Shown: positions 43,701 through 55,545, counted from the first letter of the stretch. The stretch: 64,000 bases of DNA from Macrotis lagotis (GCF_037893015.1 NC_133666.1:626536310-626600309); one strand, 5' to 3'. The notes: generated by a model from the sequence alone, not told the origin. Numbers and translations: made by a program.

Positions 43701-46485
43701 TCATCCATGTGCTTTTGCATTATTGGTCCCTGGCCCCTGGAATGCCCTTCCTTCCTTCCCTCCACTTCTTGGGGTCCCTGATGCCCTCCCAGGACTGCAC
43801 CTTCAGTGTGAAGCTCTTCTTCCCTCCCAAAACTACATTGTATTCATTTTTATCTATCTTACTGCAACACTTGTTTCAAGAGTCTCTACTACAGAGACTA
43901 GAGTTAACTGTAGTTTTAAGAGCCAAAATGCAATCTTGTGGAAAGAGATATTTTAGCCATCAGTTGAAGGGGAAACTATTCAGATGGAAAGTTTTGGAAA
44001 AACTGAAAAGGTGGTTTTCCAGTCATCTTTGGAGAGAAACTAGAGAATATAGACAGAGATTAGAAAGACCTTTCTTAGGGGCGGCTAGGTGGCTTAGTGG
44101 ATAAAGCATCGGCCTTGGAGTCAGGAGTACCTGGGTTCAAATCTGGTCTCAGACACTTAATAATTACCTAGCTGTGTGGCCTTGGGCAAGCCATTTAACC
44201 CCATTTGCCTTGCAAAAAACAAAAAAACCTAAAAAATAAAGAAAGACCTTTCTTGATGGAACAATTTCAACCTTTATCTTGTGAAGAGAATTTTTTTTTA
44301 TATTGACACCAAATCTAATGATTTTTATCTAGAGTTGAAGCAATGTAAATTAATTGCTGGCATGAGAAGATAAAAAGACCTCTAAAAAGCATCTTTTTGT
44401 GAAGAGAATTCTTGAAAAAGATTTTAGTTGGACCCTTGAAAGAACTATGGAAACGGGAATTAAAAAGTCACCTGTGATATGTGACTGTGATGTTTCTCAT
44501 AGCTAAAAATATTTTAATTTTTCAATTCTTCGTGCTATTATTGTTCATTTTTAATATATTTTATCAAAATTGAGTTAATCCTAGGAGAGGTATGGTTTTG
44601 ATAGAGATGAGGAAGGAGAAAGTTAATGAAATAACAGCTAATAAATGGGGGGAGGGTGAGCCCCTGAGCAATTGATTAATTAGTGAAGAAAAGGTTGGAA
44701 TTATATTAATAAATGAAAAATTATCCAGACATACCTTTATTCATAAGAATGAATATGGTGGGGGAGCGATTTAGAAGTCGCAAAGTTGATCAACAAATGA
44801 CCCTGACTGACTGCACAACTCTGAGACATGGATATGCTTATATATGTGCAAATGTTATTTCCCTGGGTGGCAAGGATTGTTTCAGTTTTTCTTCATATCC
44901 TCAGGGATTAGCCCAGTTCATGGTGCTGGGTAGAAGGTTTTGACTGATTGATTGTCAGTCTCTCAGACCCTACAGTTGCTGAACATGGGCAGATTATTCT
45001 TCCCCTGGGATCCAGACACATTTAACTCCAAGAACCCCCTCTGTATATCTTGTTTGGTTGCCCCCCCTCCTCCAGCCCATAGTGTACCCAGGCTGATAAG
45101 AAAGCCTGGATATAAGGACCTATTTCCCTTCACCCCCATCTCCAGCCCCCTCCCCTTTGCTATCAGGAACACAACCACCATCCCCACACTACTGTGAACA
45201 GTAAACCCTTCACTTCCCACAACTAGGCTGTTGGGAAGCTATAAACATCAGCAGCTGTAACTCCCACCCCTTTGGGGTCCTGTCTTGAGCTCTTAACTCT
45301 GCTCGCATCATACCTCAGACCCCACCCCCACCCTCAGCATGCATAACAGAGACCCTGGCAGACTCGTTTCCCAGTTTCCCAATGTGTCTTCAGGCCCGTT
45401 GGACCTCTGACTCCACCCTCTGTCCTTGTCCTTTCCCTGAGTCTAGGCAGAAGGGGAGGGCTAACTAAACTCAGGAATGCACCCCGGAAAAGTGAGCAGT
45501 CCATCTTCCTGCCGAGTGCTTGGGATTTGAGTCCCATTGCTCTTCAACACCATCCCTTTCATCCCACGCCTGAAAGAAGATCCCACAGGATCTTGGACTT
45601 GAGAGATATGCCAACCCCTTCATTTTGCAGAGGGAGAAACTGAGGCATTAGGAAGCTGAGTACATAAGATCATGGTCCTAATAAGTATCAGAGCAGGGTT
45701 TTCATCCCCTGGACTGTGACTCCAAACATTACTCTTTCCTCTACCTGATGATGATAATAACATTTATTGACTATGGAGTAGTGAGTGCAAGAATTCTTAG
45801 CTTCCATCTTATAGAATAGGAAATTGAGGTTCTAGGAAGAAAATTGACTTGACAAAGGTCACATAGCTACTGGTAGAGTTGGGACTGGAGCCCAGGACTC
45901 TCACTCTTCTTGCCAGTACACAGGACATCTCTCAGAAAGCCCCAAAACTGATTCTCCCAGGCTTGGAGGGGAGGAGGGAGGAAGGGAGCATATCAGGTCC
46001 CACAGGCACCCTTTCCACCCAGATAAGGCCAACAGCAGAGTTTGAGGAAAGGGCCACAGGGAATGAGGCACACCCATGCATGAAAATACAGTCACTGTTT
46101 ACAAATTTTGTGTTCCCCTTTATGCCCCTCCACCCCTAAAGTCTCCTGGTTGCCCTCTCCTCAAAGATCAGGAGATCCTGTTCAACTCTTCCCCAGTCCA
46201 AGCTGAGGGTAAGGGTGAGTATGGGGGTGGAGATGACTGTGGCTCCATCCTTGTTTCATTTTAAGCCTCTTGTACCACCCACCAAGGAAGGAGGCAATGA
46301 GTCTGAGACAGAGGGAGAACTCCCAATGCTAGGGGCTTACCTTTGTTTTCAAACAAGGGGCCTTCCAGCCCTGGCTCATGCTTCAGTTCCCATTGGGGTG
46401 CAGGGGTTGCCCAGGCAGCCCCTGCGCTGAGCAGGACGCAGAGGGACCCAATGCCAGGCCAGTGGGGGGGCCCAGCTCGTTCCAT
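40709..46485 (-). CDS. EPOR: EPOR, erythropoietin receptor (complete, 8 exons)
   Basis: Exons in transcript order: 46485-46341, 43240-43111, 42968-42793, 42593-42439, 42347-42194, 42089-42002, 41606-41519, 41374-40709; 1602 nt, 533 aa (human 508). All junctions are GT/AG and keep frame. EPOR is the homodimeric class I cytokine receptor that signals through JAK2/STAT5 in red-cell precursors. Visible parts: signal peptide 1-26; first fibronectin-like domain with paired cysteines ([15 protein letters not shown]); N-glycosylation site NYS as in human plus an extra NST; WSSWS box at 240-244; membrane helix about 258-279; Box 1 WPGIPGPE at 290-297; Box 2 LEVLSE; tail tyrosines in [34 protein letters not shown] and GYVACS. 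All eight human tail tyrosines are kept. Exons 3, 5, 6 and 7 appear to match human lengths. SINEs lie in introns 1 and 6. Confidence 0.98.
41704..41837 (-). mobile_element. Marsupial tRNA-type SINE in EPOR intron 6
   Basis: cttggcaaggcagtggggtt ... gtgccacctagctgccccc, with a short internal loss. Same strand as EPOR. Confidence 0.9.
43500..43890 (+). mobile_element. L2 LINE fragment in EPOR intron 1
   Basis: L2 ORF2 end in sense orientation: gcctcctttcagttcctcac, ttggtccctggcccctggaa, tgcccttccttcc, and the Cys/Phe-poor tail aagctcttcttccctcccaa. Confidence 0.7.
44079..44248 (+). mobile_element. Marsupial tRNA-type SINE in EPOR intron 1, perfect target-site duplication
   Basis: Full copy, antisense to EPOR, flanked by identical 15-bp agaaagacctttctt. 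Low divergence and a perfect duplication suggest a recent insertion. Confidence 0.95.
45093..45333. promoter_or_regulatory. Possible erythroid element in EPOR intron 1
   Basis: A repeat-free patch holds a GATA site (CTGATAAG, 45093-45100), a RUNX-like aaccacca near 45171, an E-box CAGCTG (45252-45257) and CACCC repeats (about 45321-45333). Motif content only. Confidence 0.3.
45740..45930 (-). mobile_element. MIR-like fragment in EPOR intron 1
   Basis: gaaattgaggttctaggaag, aaaggtcacatagctactgg and gactggagcccaggactctc are reverse MIR phrases. Confidence 0.55.
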
Positions 46486-46780
46486 GGCTCTGGCCCCAGG
46501 CCTGACTTGCCACCTCCCCCCACCTCTCTCAGAGTTTGAGAGGGGGGGGCTCTTCTTTCTTCCTTCCCTATTTCAGTGGGAGGGGGAGGGGGTTGCAGGA
46601 AAGTTTCTGCCAAAGGCTACAGCTGGGGCAGCAGCTGCAGCAGCCGGACACAGCTGGCAGAAGTGGGTTCTGTTCCTTTGGAGGGCCTGGGAGAAGTGGC
46701 GGGCAGTGACAAGGGGCGGGGCCTTCATGGGAGATAAGGGGGGCCAACAGTGGGGGAGGGGGCGTGAGACCCAGGGCAAC
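46486..46780 (-). promoter_or_regulatory. EPOR promoter with GATA and GC-box sites
   Basis: Upstream of the EPOR ATG, in transcript order, come a GATA site (CTTATCT on minus; agataag 46732-46738 on plus), then a GC box (ggggcggggc, 46713-46722), then a TATA-less 5'UTR. This pairing and spacing (GATA 5' of an Sp1/KLF site by about 10-25 bp) is the known EPOR core promoter design, which binds GATA1 and Sp1. An E-box-like cagctg cluster sits in the 5'UTR near 46620-46660. Confidence 0.75.
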
Positions 46781-46829
46781 TCCAGGAACCTTCATGAAGG
46801 AAGAGAGCTTGCCTCTTATATTTGACATA

Positions 46830-47060
46830 ATCAGTTCAAATTGCTGCTTAATAGAATTTGATAAAATGCCTTCTCTGTGTGAGCACCTTGCCAGATATGG
46901 GGAATCATACTATCCATGGTCCATAGGGAACACTGATTATACATGGGGGAAAGGGAAGCAGGACAATCAATAGAGCTAGCTCTAACACTAAGTGCTCAAG
47001 AAGGCTGTACAAGTTTCAGAACCCCATATTCTGATTCCAAGTCCCAGAATCTTTTGTGAT
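46830..47060. other. Short intergenic block, no gene seen
   Basis: Unique-looking sequence upstream of the EPOR promoter without splice-flanked coding frames. Confidence 0.5.
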
Positions 47061-47235
47061 CCCACGACCAGTGTGGCATTCAAGGCTCTCCATAACCCAA
47101 ATCTGCTTCTCCAACTTTATCTTCCCTGACTTCTTCTTCACTTACATAGTTTTTCCCTTCCCTATTTCCTACTTTTGTTCATGATGTGCCTCTGGCTGGA
47201 CTATCTTCTCCCTGCTAGGGACACCCAATCATGGA
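47060..47235 (+). mobile_element. L2 LINE fragment
   Basis: ttcaaggctctccataaccc, ttatcttccctgacttcttc and gatgtgcctctggctggact follow L2 ORF2 in sense direction. Confidence 0.65.
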
Positions 47236-47276
47236 ATCCAGGAGGCTAACATCCACATAAGAATAAGACTGGGGGG

Positions 47277-47440
47277 GGGGAGGCTAGGTGGCTCAGTGGA
47301 TAGAGCACCGGCCCTAGAGTCAGGAGTACCTGGGTTCAAATCCGGTCTCAGACACTTAATAATTACCTAGCTGTGTGGCCTTGGGCAAGCCACTTAACCC
47401 CATTTGCCTTGCAAAAAAAAAAAAACCTAAAAAAAATGAA
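47277..47440 (+). mobile_element. Marsupial tRNA-type SINE
   Basis: Full copy: ggaggctaggtggctcagtg ... ccatttgccttgc plus A-rich tail. Confidence 0.94.
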
Positions 47441-47499
47441 GGACAAACATTATTATTATTAATCTGACTCAAAGAACTAAGAGAAAGAACAAACATACT

Positions 47500-47880
47500 T
47501 CCTGTTCTCCCTTCACCCCTGCTGCATTTTGACTATTCCTTAACCACCAGCCATCTTTTAATTTTTAAGGTTCCTACAATCCATTTATACCATCTCATCC
47601 CTATTCTTGTTGCTGTCCATCACCTCCAGGACATTTCCAATGAATTCTGTGCCTAGGTCAAGTTCTGTCTTTATACCAACCTCCATATGCACCTCAATGT
47701 ACCTTCTACCATGGATCCTGACCAGTTTGGGGCTTCAACTTCAATAACTTCCTTCTCTCCCTCAGTCCAGATACACTGGAATGGCCATACTGCAGACCTT
47801 ATCATTTCTCAGAGGGTTTCACCTCCAAGATTCCAAATTTTGAAATTCTTCTTCCCAAAAGCAACTTCCTATACTTTGTA
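47500..47880 (+). mobile_element. L2 LINE fragment
   Basis: Sense-strand text including tggaatggccatactgcaga, whose peptide WNGHTADLIISQ resembles the L2 endonuclease end. Confidence 0.55.
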
Positions 47881-47999
47881 AACAGTAAGGATTAGTGATG
47901 AGAACAGGGAATTCCTGAATGAAAAAAAATCCCTCCATCAATGTAGGTTAGCACCTACATTGTAGTCCCTTGAGAGTTTCCTAGGCCACTGATTGGTAG

Positions 48000-48115
48000 A
48001 ATCCTTTGCCCATGGTCATACAACCAGGATGGGTCAAGTGCAAGACTTGAAAGCAGTTCTTCCTGATTCCTGAGGTCAGTTCTCTATCCACTATACCACA
48101 TGACTTTTCTTATAC
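48000..48115 (-). mobile_element. MIR/SINE fragment
   Basis: tttgcccatggtcatacaac ... gaggtcagttctctatccac, the reverse of a CORE-SINE. Confidence 0.6.
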
Positions 48116-48119
48116 TTTA

Positions 48120-48530
48120 AACTGGTGTACAAATAGGTATTTTTACTCCCTTATTCTCTCTCACATTAAGCTACTCCCCACCCTCATGCTGACCTCTGGA
48201 CCTTAGATCTGCTCTTACTCCTGTGTCCATTACCCCCACTCTAGTCTCCCCTCCTTCCTTGGCCTTGATCCATAAACTGCCACTTTAACATTTTACTCAT
48301 GGCTACCCCCATCGCCACCCTTACTTTTAACCATTCCTGATTTGCTAATCCTCATTCCTAAGGTAACTGCCACCATCTGATTTCATCATTTCTACCCAAA
48401 GGCTATTTTCACTGGAGAAAGTAATAGTGGTGATTTCTCATTACAAATCTGTGACTGACCTCACTTCTTCCCTAGTTGCTATTCATTGATCCTTCTATTC
48501 TGTTCTCATTGACTTACAATCACAAAACTA
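48120..48530 (+). mobile_element. L2-like fragment, weak
   Basis: Pyrimidine-rich text in L2 ORF2 style (gtctcccctccttccttggc, tttctcattacaaatctgtg); decayed. Confidence 0.4.
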
Positions 48531-48960
48531 GATAGTGGATGGGTCCAAAAGCATCATCTGGCCCAACCCATAGCAAAATGTAATCCTTACAAGAACATCT
48601 GGTCATCTGAACTCTGAGGTGAGGGGAAGCCACCATCCATTCTAGTTTTAAACTGCTCTAATTGATAGGAAGTTTTTCCTGACCTCAAACTTAAAGAGAG
48701 CTATCTGTCCTCTCAAGTCATTTATTTTTCTCCAAAATACACGACTTTCATATAACAACAATCTAAGACCCTTTACCATCTTTACGCTTCTCTGGTTTTT
48801 CTTATTTCTATTCTTCTTACATGGTGGCACCAAAAATCAATACAATACTCCTGATGATGTCTGAGGAGGAAAAAAATACAGTAGAATTAGCATCTCCTCA
48901 TTCTTGAAAGCTATGCATTCCAAAATGTCACTAGTTTTTTTGACTGCCATATCAGTCAAC
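48530..48960 (-). mobile_element. CR1/L3-like LINE remnant
   Basis: catcatctggcccaacccat, gaagtttttcctgacctcaa and ggcaccaaaaatcaatacaa are phrases of old CR1/L3-type 3' ends. Confidence 0.45.
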
Positions 48961-49059
48961 ACATTGGTTACTAACCTTGACCCCCCCACCTCTCTTTTTC
49001 AGAAGTCCCTACCTTATTCCCAATAACTACTCTTTTCTCTCTTTTTATTGTACTGGAAA

Positions 49060-49495
49060 CTTTTTTATTTTATTTTTATTTCTTATTTTATTTAAAAATT
49101 TTTTTCCATTTATGTACAAAGATAGTTTTTGGCATTCATCTTTTTGAAGCTTTTGAGTTCCACATTTTTCACCACCCTCCCCTTCCTCCACCTTCCCCAT
49201 GGCAACAAGAAATCTGATATAGGTTAAACACATACAATCATATTTAACATATTTTCAATGTTCAATTCTTTGCCACTATAAAAAGTTGCTATAAATATGT
49301 TTTACATATAAGTCTTTTTGTTTTTTTAATGATATCTTTGGGATGCAGACCTAGAAGTGGTCTTGCTGGATCAAAGGGTATACACAGTTTCATTGCCCTT
49401 TGGACGAAGTTTCAAATTGCTCTCCAGAATGGTTGGATCAGTTCACAACTCCACTGATAATGAATTAATTTCCCACATCCTCTCCACATAACTAC
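49060..49495 (-). mobile_element. L1 3' part, decayed
   Basis: tcttgctggatcaaagggta, attgctctccagaatggttg and atttcccacatcctctccac are reverse L1 ORF2 end; the 3'UTR precedes on the plus strand. Confidence 0.7.
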
Positions 49496-49844
49496 TTTCT
49501 AAACCTTCTCCCTCTCCTCTCACCTTTGTTGAAAGAATGAAAAAGCATTAAGTACTTACTATTCATCAGATACTTTGTTAAATATTCAATTTACAAATGT
49601 AAGCAAACAAGATAGTCCTTACCTTCAAGGAGCTATTATTATTTGTTAATGCATTATCATATTCTAATAAGGTAGGATAACACACAAAAGGGAGATAGAA
49701 TTGGAAATAATGGGTAGGGGGGATCCAAGGGTACACACAAAGTGGCATGGTGTGGAAATGACTGAAAAGTCATTTCTCAAAGTAAGAGCTGGGAGGAGGA
49801 AAAGGAGCATTGGAATGCAAGAAGCATAGACCAGAAATGACAGA

Positions 49845-50490
49845 ATGGACATGGCACCACCTTCCAGATTCCCTAGAACTTTAACACATGACTTGGACTC
49901 CTACTTCTCTGAGAAGATGGAGATGATCAGCCCAAATTCACTCAGTTCTTTTCCTCTGTTCCTTAAAACAGTTCAATATCATCACTCTTTTCCTTCCATT
50001 TGGTTACAGGAGGGGCATTCCTCTGGCCTTCTCAAGCTTCAAAGATCATCCCCTCCCTCTGAGGCATCTTGAATTCTTTCAACTCCACTGGCTTCTTCTC
50101 CTCTGTTTGAACACATGCTCATACCTCCTCTATTCTAACATGCCTTCCCTCGACCTCCCTTCAGCTTCTGTGTCTACCTATACCTACATGGTTACACTTA
50201 CTTTAAAAAGCCATTTCAGCTAATACCTCCATTTCTTCACTAACCATTTTCTCAACCCCTTTCTGCCTCTACCACTCCTCAGAAGCTATTCTCCCTAAGG
50301 CCAGCCATGCCTCTACTGACCAAAATCCAAAGACCTTTCCTCAGTTTCCTTCTTCCTGGACTTTCGTGCAGTGTTTGATCTTGGCCACCTAATCCTTTCT
50401 TTCTGGATACTCTCTCCTCTCTTGGATCCAGAGACAGAACTCTGTCTTGTTCTCCTCCTACCTCTCTATTATTGTTGCAGGACTCTGTAA
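49845..50490 (+). mobile_element. L2 LINE fragment
   Basis: L2 ORF2 text in sense order, from the start of RT (cttaaaacagttcaatatca... ctcctctattctaacatgcc... tttcctcagtttccttcttc). Confidence 0.5.
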
Positions 50491-50695
50491 TTCCATTTGG
50501 GGTTTCCTTGGTAACAATAGTGGAATGATTCGCCATTTTCTTCTCCAGCTTATTTTACAGATGAGAAAACTGAGGCAAATTGAATTCAGTGACTTGCCCA
50601 GAGTCACATAGCTAGTGTTTCAAGGCTAGATTTGAATTCAGATTTTCCTGGCATCAGATCCATTGTTCTATCCACTAGCTTCTTCTAGTTACCTC
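50485..50695 (+). mobile_element. RTE-derived SINE
   Basis: ttccatttggggtttccttg ... ttacagatgagaaaactgag ... ggcatcagatccattgttct. Confidence 0.7.
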
Positions 50696-50799
50696 TCTAA
50701 CCACTCCTTTATGTCTCTTTATAAACTTTCTGACCTCTTAGGAAGAGTATTTTCTGCCTTGACTCTCTATATCTCTTCCTTGTTAATGCTTTCTTTTTT

Positions 50800-51430
50800 A
50801 AAAATTAAAATAATATATTTTATAGTTTATTTATTTTTTCCAATTACATGGAAAGGTATGTTTCTACATTCATCCTTTTGCAAACTTTGTATGCCACATT
50901 TTTCTAATATCCTCCCTTTTTCTCTTTCCTCCCCATGGCAGTGAAAAATTTTATAGACATTGTACATGTACAATCTTGTTCAACATTAGTCATGTTGCAA
51001 AAGACGAATTAGAATTAAGGAAAAAAACCTTGAGAAAGAAAGAAAAACAGAAAAGAAATTTTAAAAGGTATGCCTTTTAAAAATAGTATGCTTTGCTCTA
51101 CATTTAGACTTCATAATTTTTCCATCTGGATATGGATGACATTTTTTCCTAACAGGTCTCTCAGGATTGTCCTTGATCACTGAACTGTTGAGAGGAGCTA
51201 CAGCCATCATAGTTAATCATCTCACATAATATTACTGTTAATGTGTATAATATTCTCCTGGTTCTGTATCAGTTCATGCAGTTCAGTTCAGGTTTTTCTC
51301 AAATCTATGAACTCTTGATTTCTGAGGTAACAATAGTACTCCATCACATTCATATGTCATAGCTTGTTCAGCCATTCCCTAAATGATGGGCATCCCCTCA
51401 ATGTCCAATTCTTTGCCACTACAAAAAGAG
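50800..51430 (-). mobile_element. L1 3'UTR and ORF2 end
   Basis: On plus it reads from the 3' tail (tttccaattacatggaaagg) to ccattccctaaatgatgggc and tgccactacaaaaagagctg, i.e. L1 backwards. 5'-truncated. Confidence 0.75.
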
Positions 51431-51450
51431 CTGCTAAAATAATACATTTT

Positions 51451-51602
51451 TGGGACAGCTAGATGGTTATGGATAGAGCACCAGCCCTAGAGTCAGGAGG
51501 ATCTGAATTCAAATTTGCCCTGAGACACTTGATATTTAGTAGCTGTGTGACACTGGGCAAGTCACTTAACCTCGTTGTCTTGCAAAAAATACAAAAATAA
51601 AA
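51451..51602 (+). mobile_element. Marsupial tRNA-type SINE between two L1 ends
   Basis: Full-length; flanks aaaataatacattttt and aaaataatatattttt are its target-site duplication. Confidence 0.92.
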
Positions 51603-51604
51603 TA

Positions 51605-52440
51605 ATATATTTTTCCAATTAAATGTAAAAACCATTTCTAACATTTTTTTTCAAATTTTGAGCTTCAAATTCTTCCCCTCTTTCCTTTCCCTCTGTCCTC
51701 CTAAGAAGACAAACAAATTTATACAATCATGAAAAACACATTTCCATGTTAGTCATGGTGTGGAAGCAACACAGACCAAACACACACACACACACACAAA
51801 CACACACAGAGTAAAAATTAGTATACTTTGATCTTTGATTTGCATTCAATTTCCATCAGTTTTTTTTTTCCTCTAGGGGTGGATAGCATTTTTTATTATG
51901 AGTCCTTTGAAATTATATTGGATTATTGTATAGCCAAGTCATTCACAATTGATCATCATAAAATATTACTTTTACTCTTTACAATATTCTTCTGGTTCTG
52001 CTTCCTTCCTTTACATTGATTCATATAAGTCTTTCCAGTTTTTCTGAAAGCAACTTGCTTTGTCCTTTCTTACAGTATTCCATCAGAATCTCATTTCACA
52101 GCTTGTTTGGCCATTCCCCATTTGATGGGCACCCCCTCCATTTCCAGTTCTTTGCCACCACAAAAAGAACTGCTATAAATATTTTTGTAAAAATATTTTT
52201 GAGATACAGACTTAGTAGTGGTATTGCTGGGTCAAAGAGTATGCACAGATTTATAGCCCTTTGGGCATATTTTCTAAATTGCTCTCCAGAATGATTAGAT
52301 CAATTCACAACTCCATCAATGGTGCATTAGTATCCCAATTTTCCCACATCCCCTCCAATATTTTTCATTTTTCTTTTCTGTTATGTTAGTCAATCTCATA
52401 GCTATGCAATGATCATTTTTTTCTCTTAAAGATTTAGATA
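51605..52440 (-). mobile_element. L1 3'UTR and ORF2 C-terminus
   Basis: Longest L1 piece of this cluster; same blocks as 50800-51430 continuing to gtggtattgctgggtcaaag and attgctctccagaatgatta. A (CA)n run lies at 51779-51808 in its 3'UTR. Confidence 0.78.
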
Positions 52441-52920
52441 CTGCCTCTAACCAATTCTCTACCTCCTGTTCTGACTTCTCTTCTGTGCATCAGACCTTCA
52501 TGGCCAGTGGCTCACACAATATCTCTCTTGGATGACCCTTGGGTAATCTCAAAATATCCAAAATACAACACATTTACTTTCCTTCAATGGTCATTTCTCT
52601 GACCTCACTATTTCTGTCTGTAGCAGCACTATTCAAGGGGTCCACCACGTTTCTCATCCTGAACCATCCCTGCATTAAACTGGTCCCCTTCAACCACTGA
52701 TCATTTCACAAATCGCCCTTCATTATGCAGACTTTCTGGACATTGGCACTTTTATTCAAGAATCCTCTCCACCTTAATCTGGTATATGTCTGAATCTCAC
52801 TTGAGAGCAGGAAATGATAAACACCAAAAAGGCAGGAGAAAGAGCAGCACCATATGCTCATAGCCCAGGTGGGGAAAGTAGGTAGCTGCTGACATCTCTC
52901 CTCTAACCTAGAGGCTCACA
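52440..52920 (+). mobile_element. L2-like fragment
   Basis: Sense-strand L2-style text (atggccagtggctcacacaa, tggatgacccttgggtaatc, tttctgtctgtagcagcact); weak. Confidence 0.4.
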
Positions 52921-53002
52921 GCAGTTCTTGCTACCACCTGGGAACAGAAACATTTTGTCTGCTCATGACTTTTGTATGCACGTTGAGTTCCACCTCAGAA
53001 GG

Positions 53003-53255
53003 TCATTGTTGTTCAGTTGTTTTTCATTTGTGTCACATTCTTTAGTTGGGGTTTTCTTAGCAAAGATATTAGAATTGTGGTTTGCCATTTCCTTCTCCAG
53101 CTCATTTTACAGATGAGAAAACTGAGGCAAAAGGATTAAGTGACTTTCCCAGGGTCACGCAGCTAGTAAGTATCTGAGGATGCATTTGAACTCCAGAAAA
53201 GGAGTCTTCCTGACTCCAGGTCCAGTGTTTTATCCACTTTGCCAACTAGCAGGTC
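53003..53255 (+). mobile_element. RTE-derived SINE
   Basis: attgttgttcagttgttttt, gggttttcttagcaaagata, cattttacagatgagaaaac, ttatccactttgccaactag. Confidence 0.8.
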
Positions 53256-53574
53256 ATTAAAAAAAATTTTATCACCATGGACTTGGCAGCAAACAGTCAT
53301 AATATTCTTACACATGCTCTGAATTGGGGAAGATTCCATTATATCTCATCTTCAGGAGGCAGGCTTATAGGTAGGCATATTAAATTTTGCAGATAGGGTC
53401 ATTCCTTCTTTGACCATATATGAACATATATTATATATCCACATGCATATACATATATATTGTTTTTACATCTCTTATAGCTCCCCCATCCCTATCTTAC
53501 CTAAGAGAATTGTCCCTTGAAACAAATTTTTTTAAGAGGGAGAGAAAAAAAAATCAACATGATAAAATGACAAT

Positions 53575-53800
53575 AACAGTAATAACATTTAGTGCTTACA
53601 TGTGCCAAACATTATGCTAAGTACTATCCAATGATCTCATCTGATCTTCACAACAGCCCTGGGAAGCAGGGTCCTATTATTATTTTTCTCATTTTATAAT
53701 GAAGAAACTGAGACAAACAGAAATTAATTGATTTTCACAGGATCACACAGTGAATAAGCATTTGAAATGATATTTTAACTTAGGTATTCCTGAATTCAAA
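53575..53800 (-). mobile_element. MIR/MAR-type CORE-SINE
   Basis: tgccaaacattatgctaagt, cctattattatttttctcat and tcacaggatcacacagtgaa in reverse MIR order. Confidence 0.6.
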
Positions 53801-54184
53801 AAAAATCTGTCATAATGGATTCCGAATTGTGCAAAGGAGAGGGGAGGGGTAACTTCTAATCATGATTACAACAATATAAATGGAAAAAACAACCACAGAG
53901 CTATTGAAATTAATTTGTTGCAAAATTAGAGCATGAAAACTTGGCCCCAAAGAAGGAAGATAAGAAGGTGCTCCTCCCCTTCTCCTTTTCCTAAGTTGGA
54001 ATCAGGTAGATAGAGTGCTGGGTCAAATATGCCTCAGACACTTATTAGCTGTGGGTTCCATCCTGTCTGCCTCAGTTTCCTCCTCTGTAAAATGATGTAA
54101 GGAAGAAAATGGCAGTATCTTAGTCCAGTATCTTAGCCATTAAAAAAATCCAGAGTCAGGCACAACTGAACAATAATCAGTGTA

Positions 54185-54715
54185 TATTATTTTCCTGTTT
54201 CTGCTTACTTCATTTTGCATCAATTTATATAAATCTTTCTATGCTTTTCTTTATTCATCATGTTTCTGACAGTATAATAATATTCCATTACATTCATGTA
54301 CCATAGTTTATTTTACCATTCCCCAAATGATGGGCATCTACAATGTTTTCAATTCTTTGTTACCACAAAAAAATGCTGCTAGAAATATTTAGATGTATAT
54401 GGGGACATTGATCTGTAATATATTTGTGATATCTACTGGGCAGTGGAACTTTTGAGTCAGATATGGATGTTTTAATGACTAAATTTGAATAATGACAATT
54501 TGCTTCCCAAAGTGGTTGCAGCATTTCATAATTCTTCAACATTGTCTGATCCCCTCTTTTGTCACTTCTTCCAATTTTCTGGGTGTGAGGTGAAACCTCT
54601 GGATTGTTTTAATCTGCATGGCTCATATTCTTAGTGCTTCACAGGATACTTTTATAGGGCTTGCTAATAATTGGCAATTGTTTTTAAACTATTCATATCC
54701 TGTGATTTCTCTCTC
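54185..54715 (-). mobile_element. L1 ORF2 C-terminal piece
   Basis: ccattccccaaatgatgggc, ttctgggtgtgaggtgaaac and ggattgttttaatctgcatg are reverse L1 ORF2 text. Confidence 0.7.
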
Positions 54716-54729
54716 ATCACATTCAACTT

Positions 54730-55030
54730 AGATGAATGTATATCATGAAAAAATGTAAAAACTAACAGACTCAGTTCTGAGGGGGTGGGGGGAGGAAAGC
54801 AAGATTAAAGGAAAAATTGTAAAATTCAAAATAAATTTAAAAACTATTCCTATCCTTATGTTTAGCATGGTTATACATGTATGGATTGTATTAGCTTTCT
54901 TTCTGTCAGGTGAGGGGGTGGGAAGGGAGGGAAGGAGAAAAATGTAAAGCTCAAAAACCTTGTGAAAAATAATTGTTAAAAACTATCATTATACATAGTT
55001 GGAAAAATAAATAAAAATATTTAAAAATTA
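54730..55030 (+). mobile_element. Two L1 3' tails in sense orientation
   Basis: gtggggggaggaaagcaaga ... aaattcaaaataaatttaaa and ggaagggagggaaggagaaa ... tacatagttggaaaaataaa are L1 3'UTR ends placed in tandem. Confidence 0.65.
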
Positions 55031-55292
55031 TCCATATCCTTTGAATATTTATCTATTAGAAATGACTTTGGAATCATTCATTTTTGAAGTCCTAATTGTT
55101 AATTTTTGTTTTGGTTTTACATCTATAAAAGAGGACTGCCAGGTCCAGCCCAATCCTTGGGACCATGAGCACTATGCTCTGTCTGATGCAATCTTCCATG
55201 CTGATGTCTAGTGAGCCTGCTTCTGTAAGTTAGTGATAATGTAGAATGAAGGGGCCAATTCTCTCCTTCAGAGACAGGTATTTTCTGTCCAT

Positions 55293-55545
55293 TCACTGTT
55301 GTTGTTGTTCAGTTGTTTTATCTGACTCGCAATGACCCAACATGGAATTTTCTTGGCAAAGATATTGGAGTAGTTTGCCATTTCCTTTTCCAGTTCATTT
55401 TACAAATGAGGCAAACGGGGTGAAGTGACTTCTCAAGGTCACATAGCTAGTTAGCATAGAATGCCAGATTTAAATTCAGGAGGATGAACCTTCCTGACTC
55501 CGGCCCAGCCCTCCATCCAATGTGTTACCTAGCTGCCCATCCAGT
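55293..55545 (+). mobile_element. RTE-derived SINE
   Basis: tgttgttgttcagttgtttt, catggaattttcttggcaaa, ttttccagttcattttacaa, tgttacctagctgccca. Confidence 0.82.
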
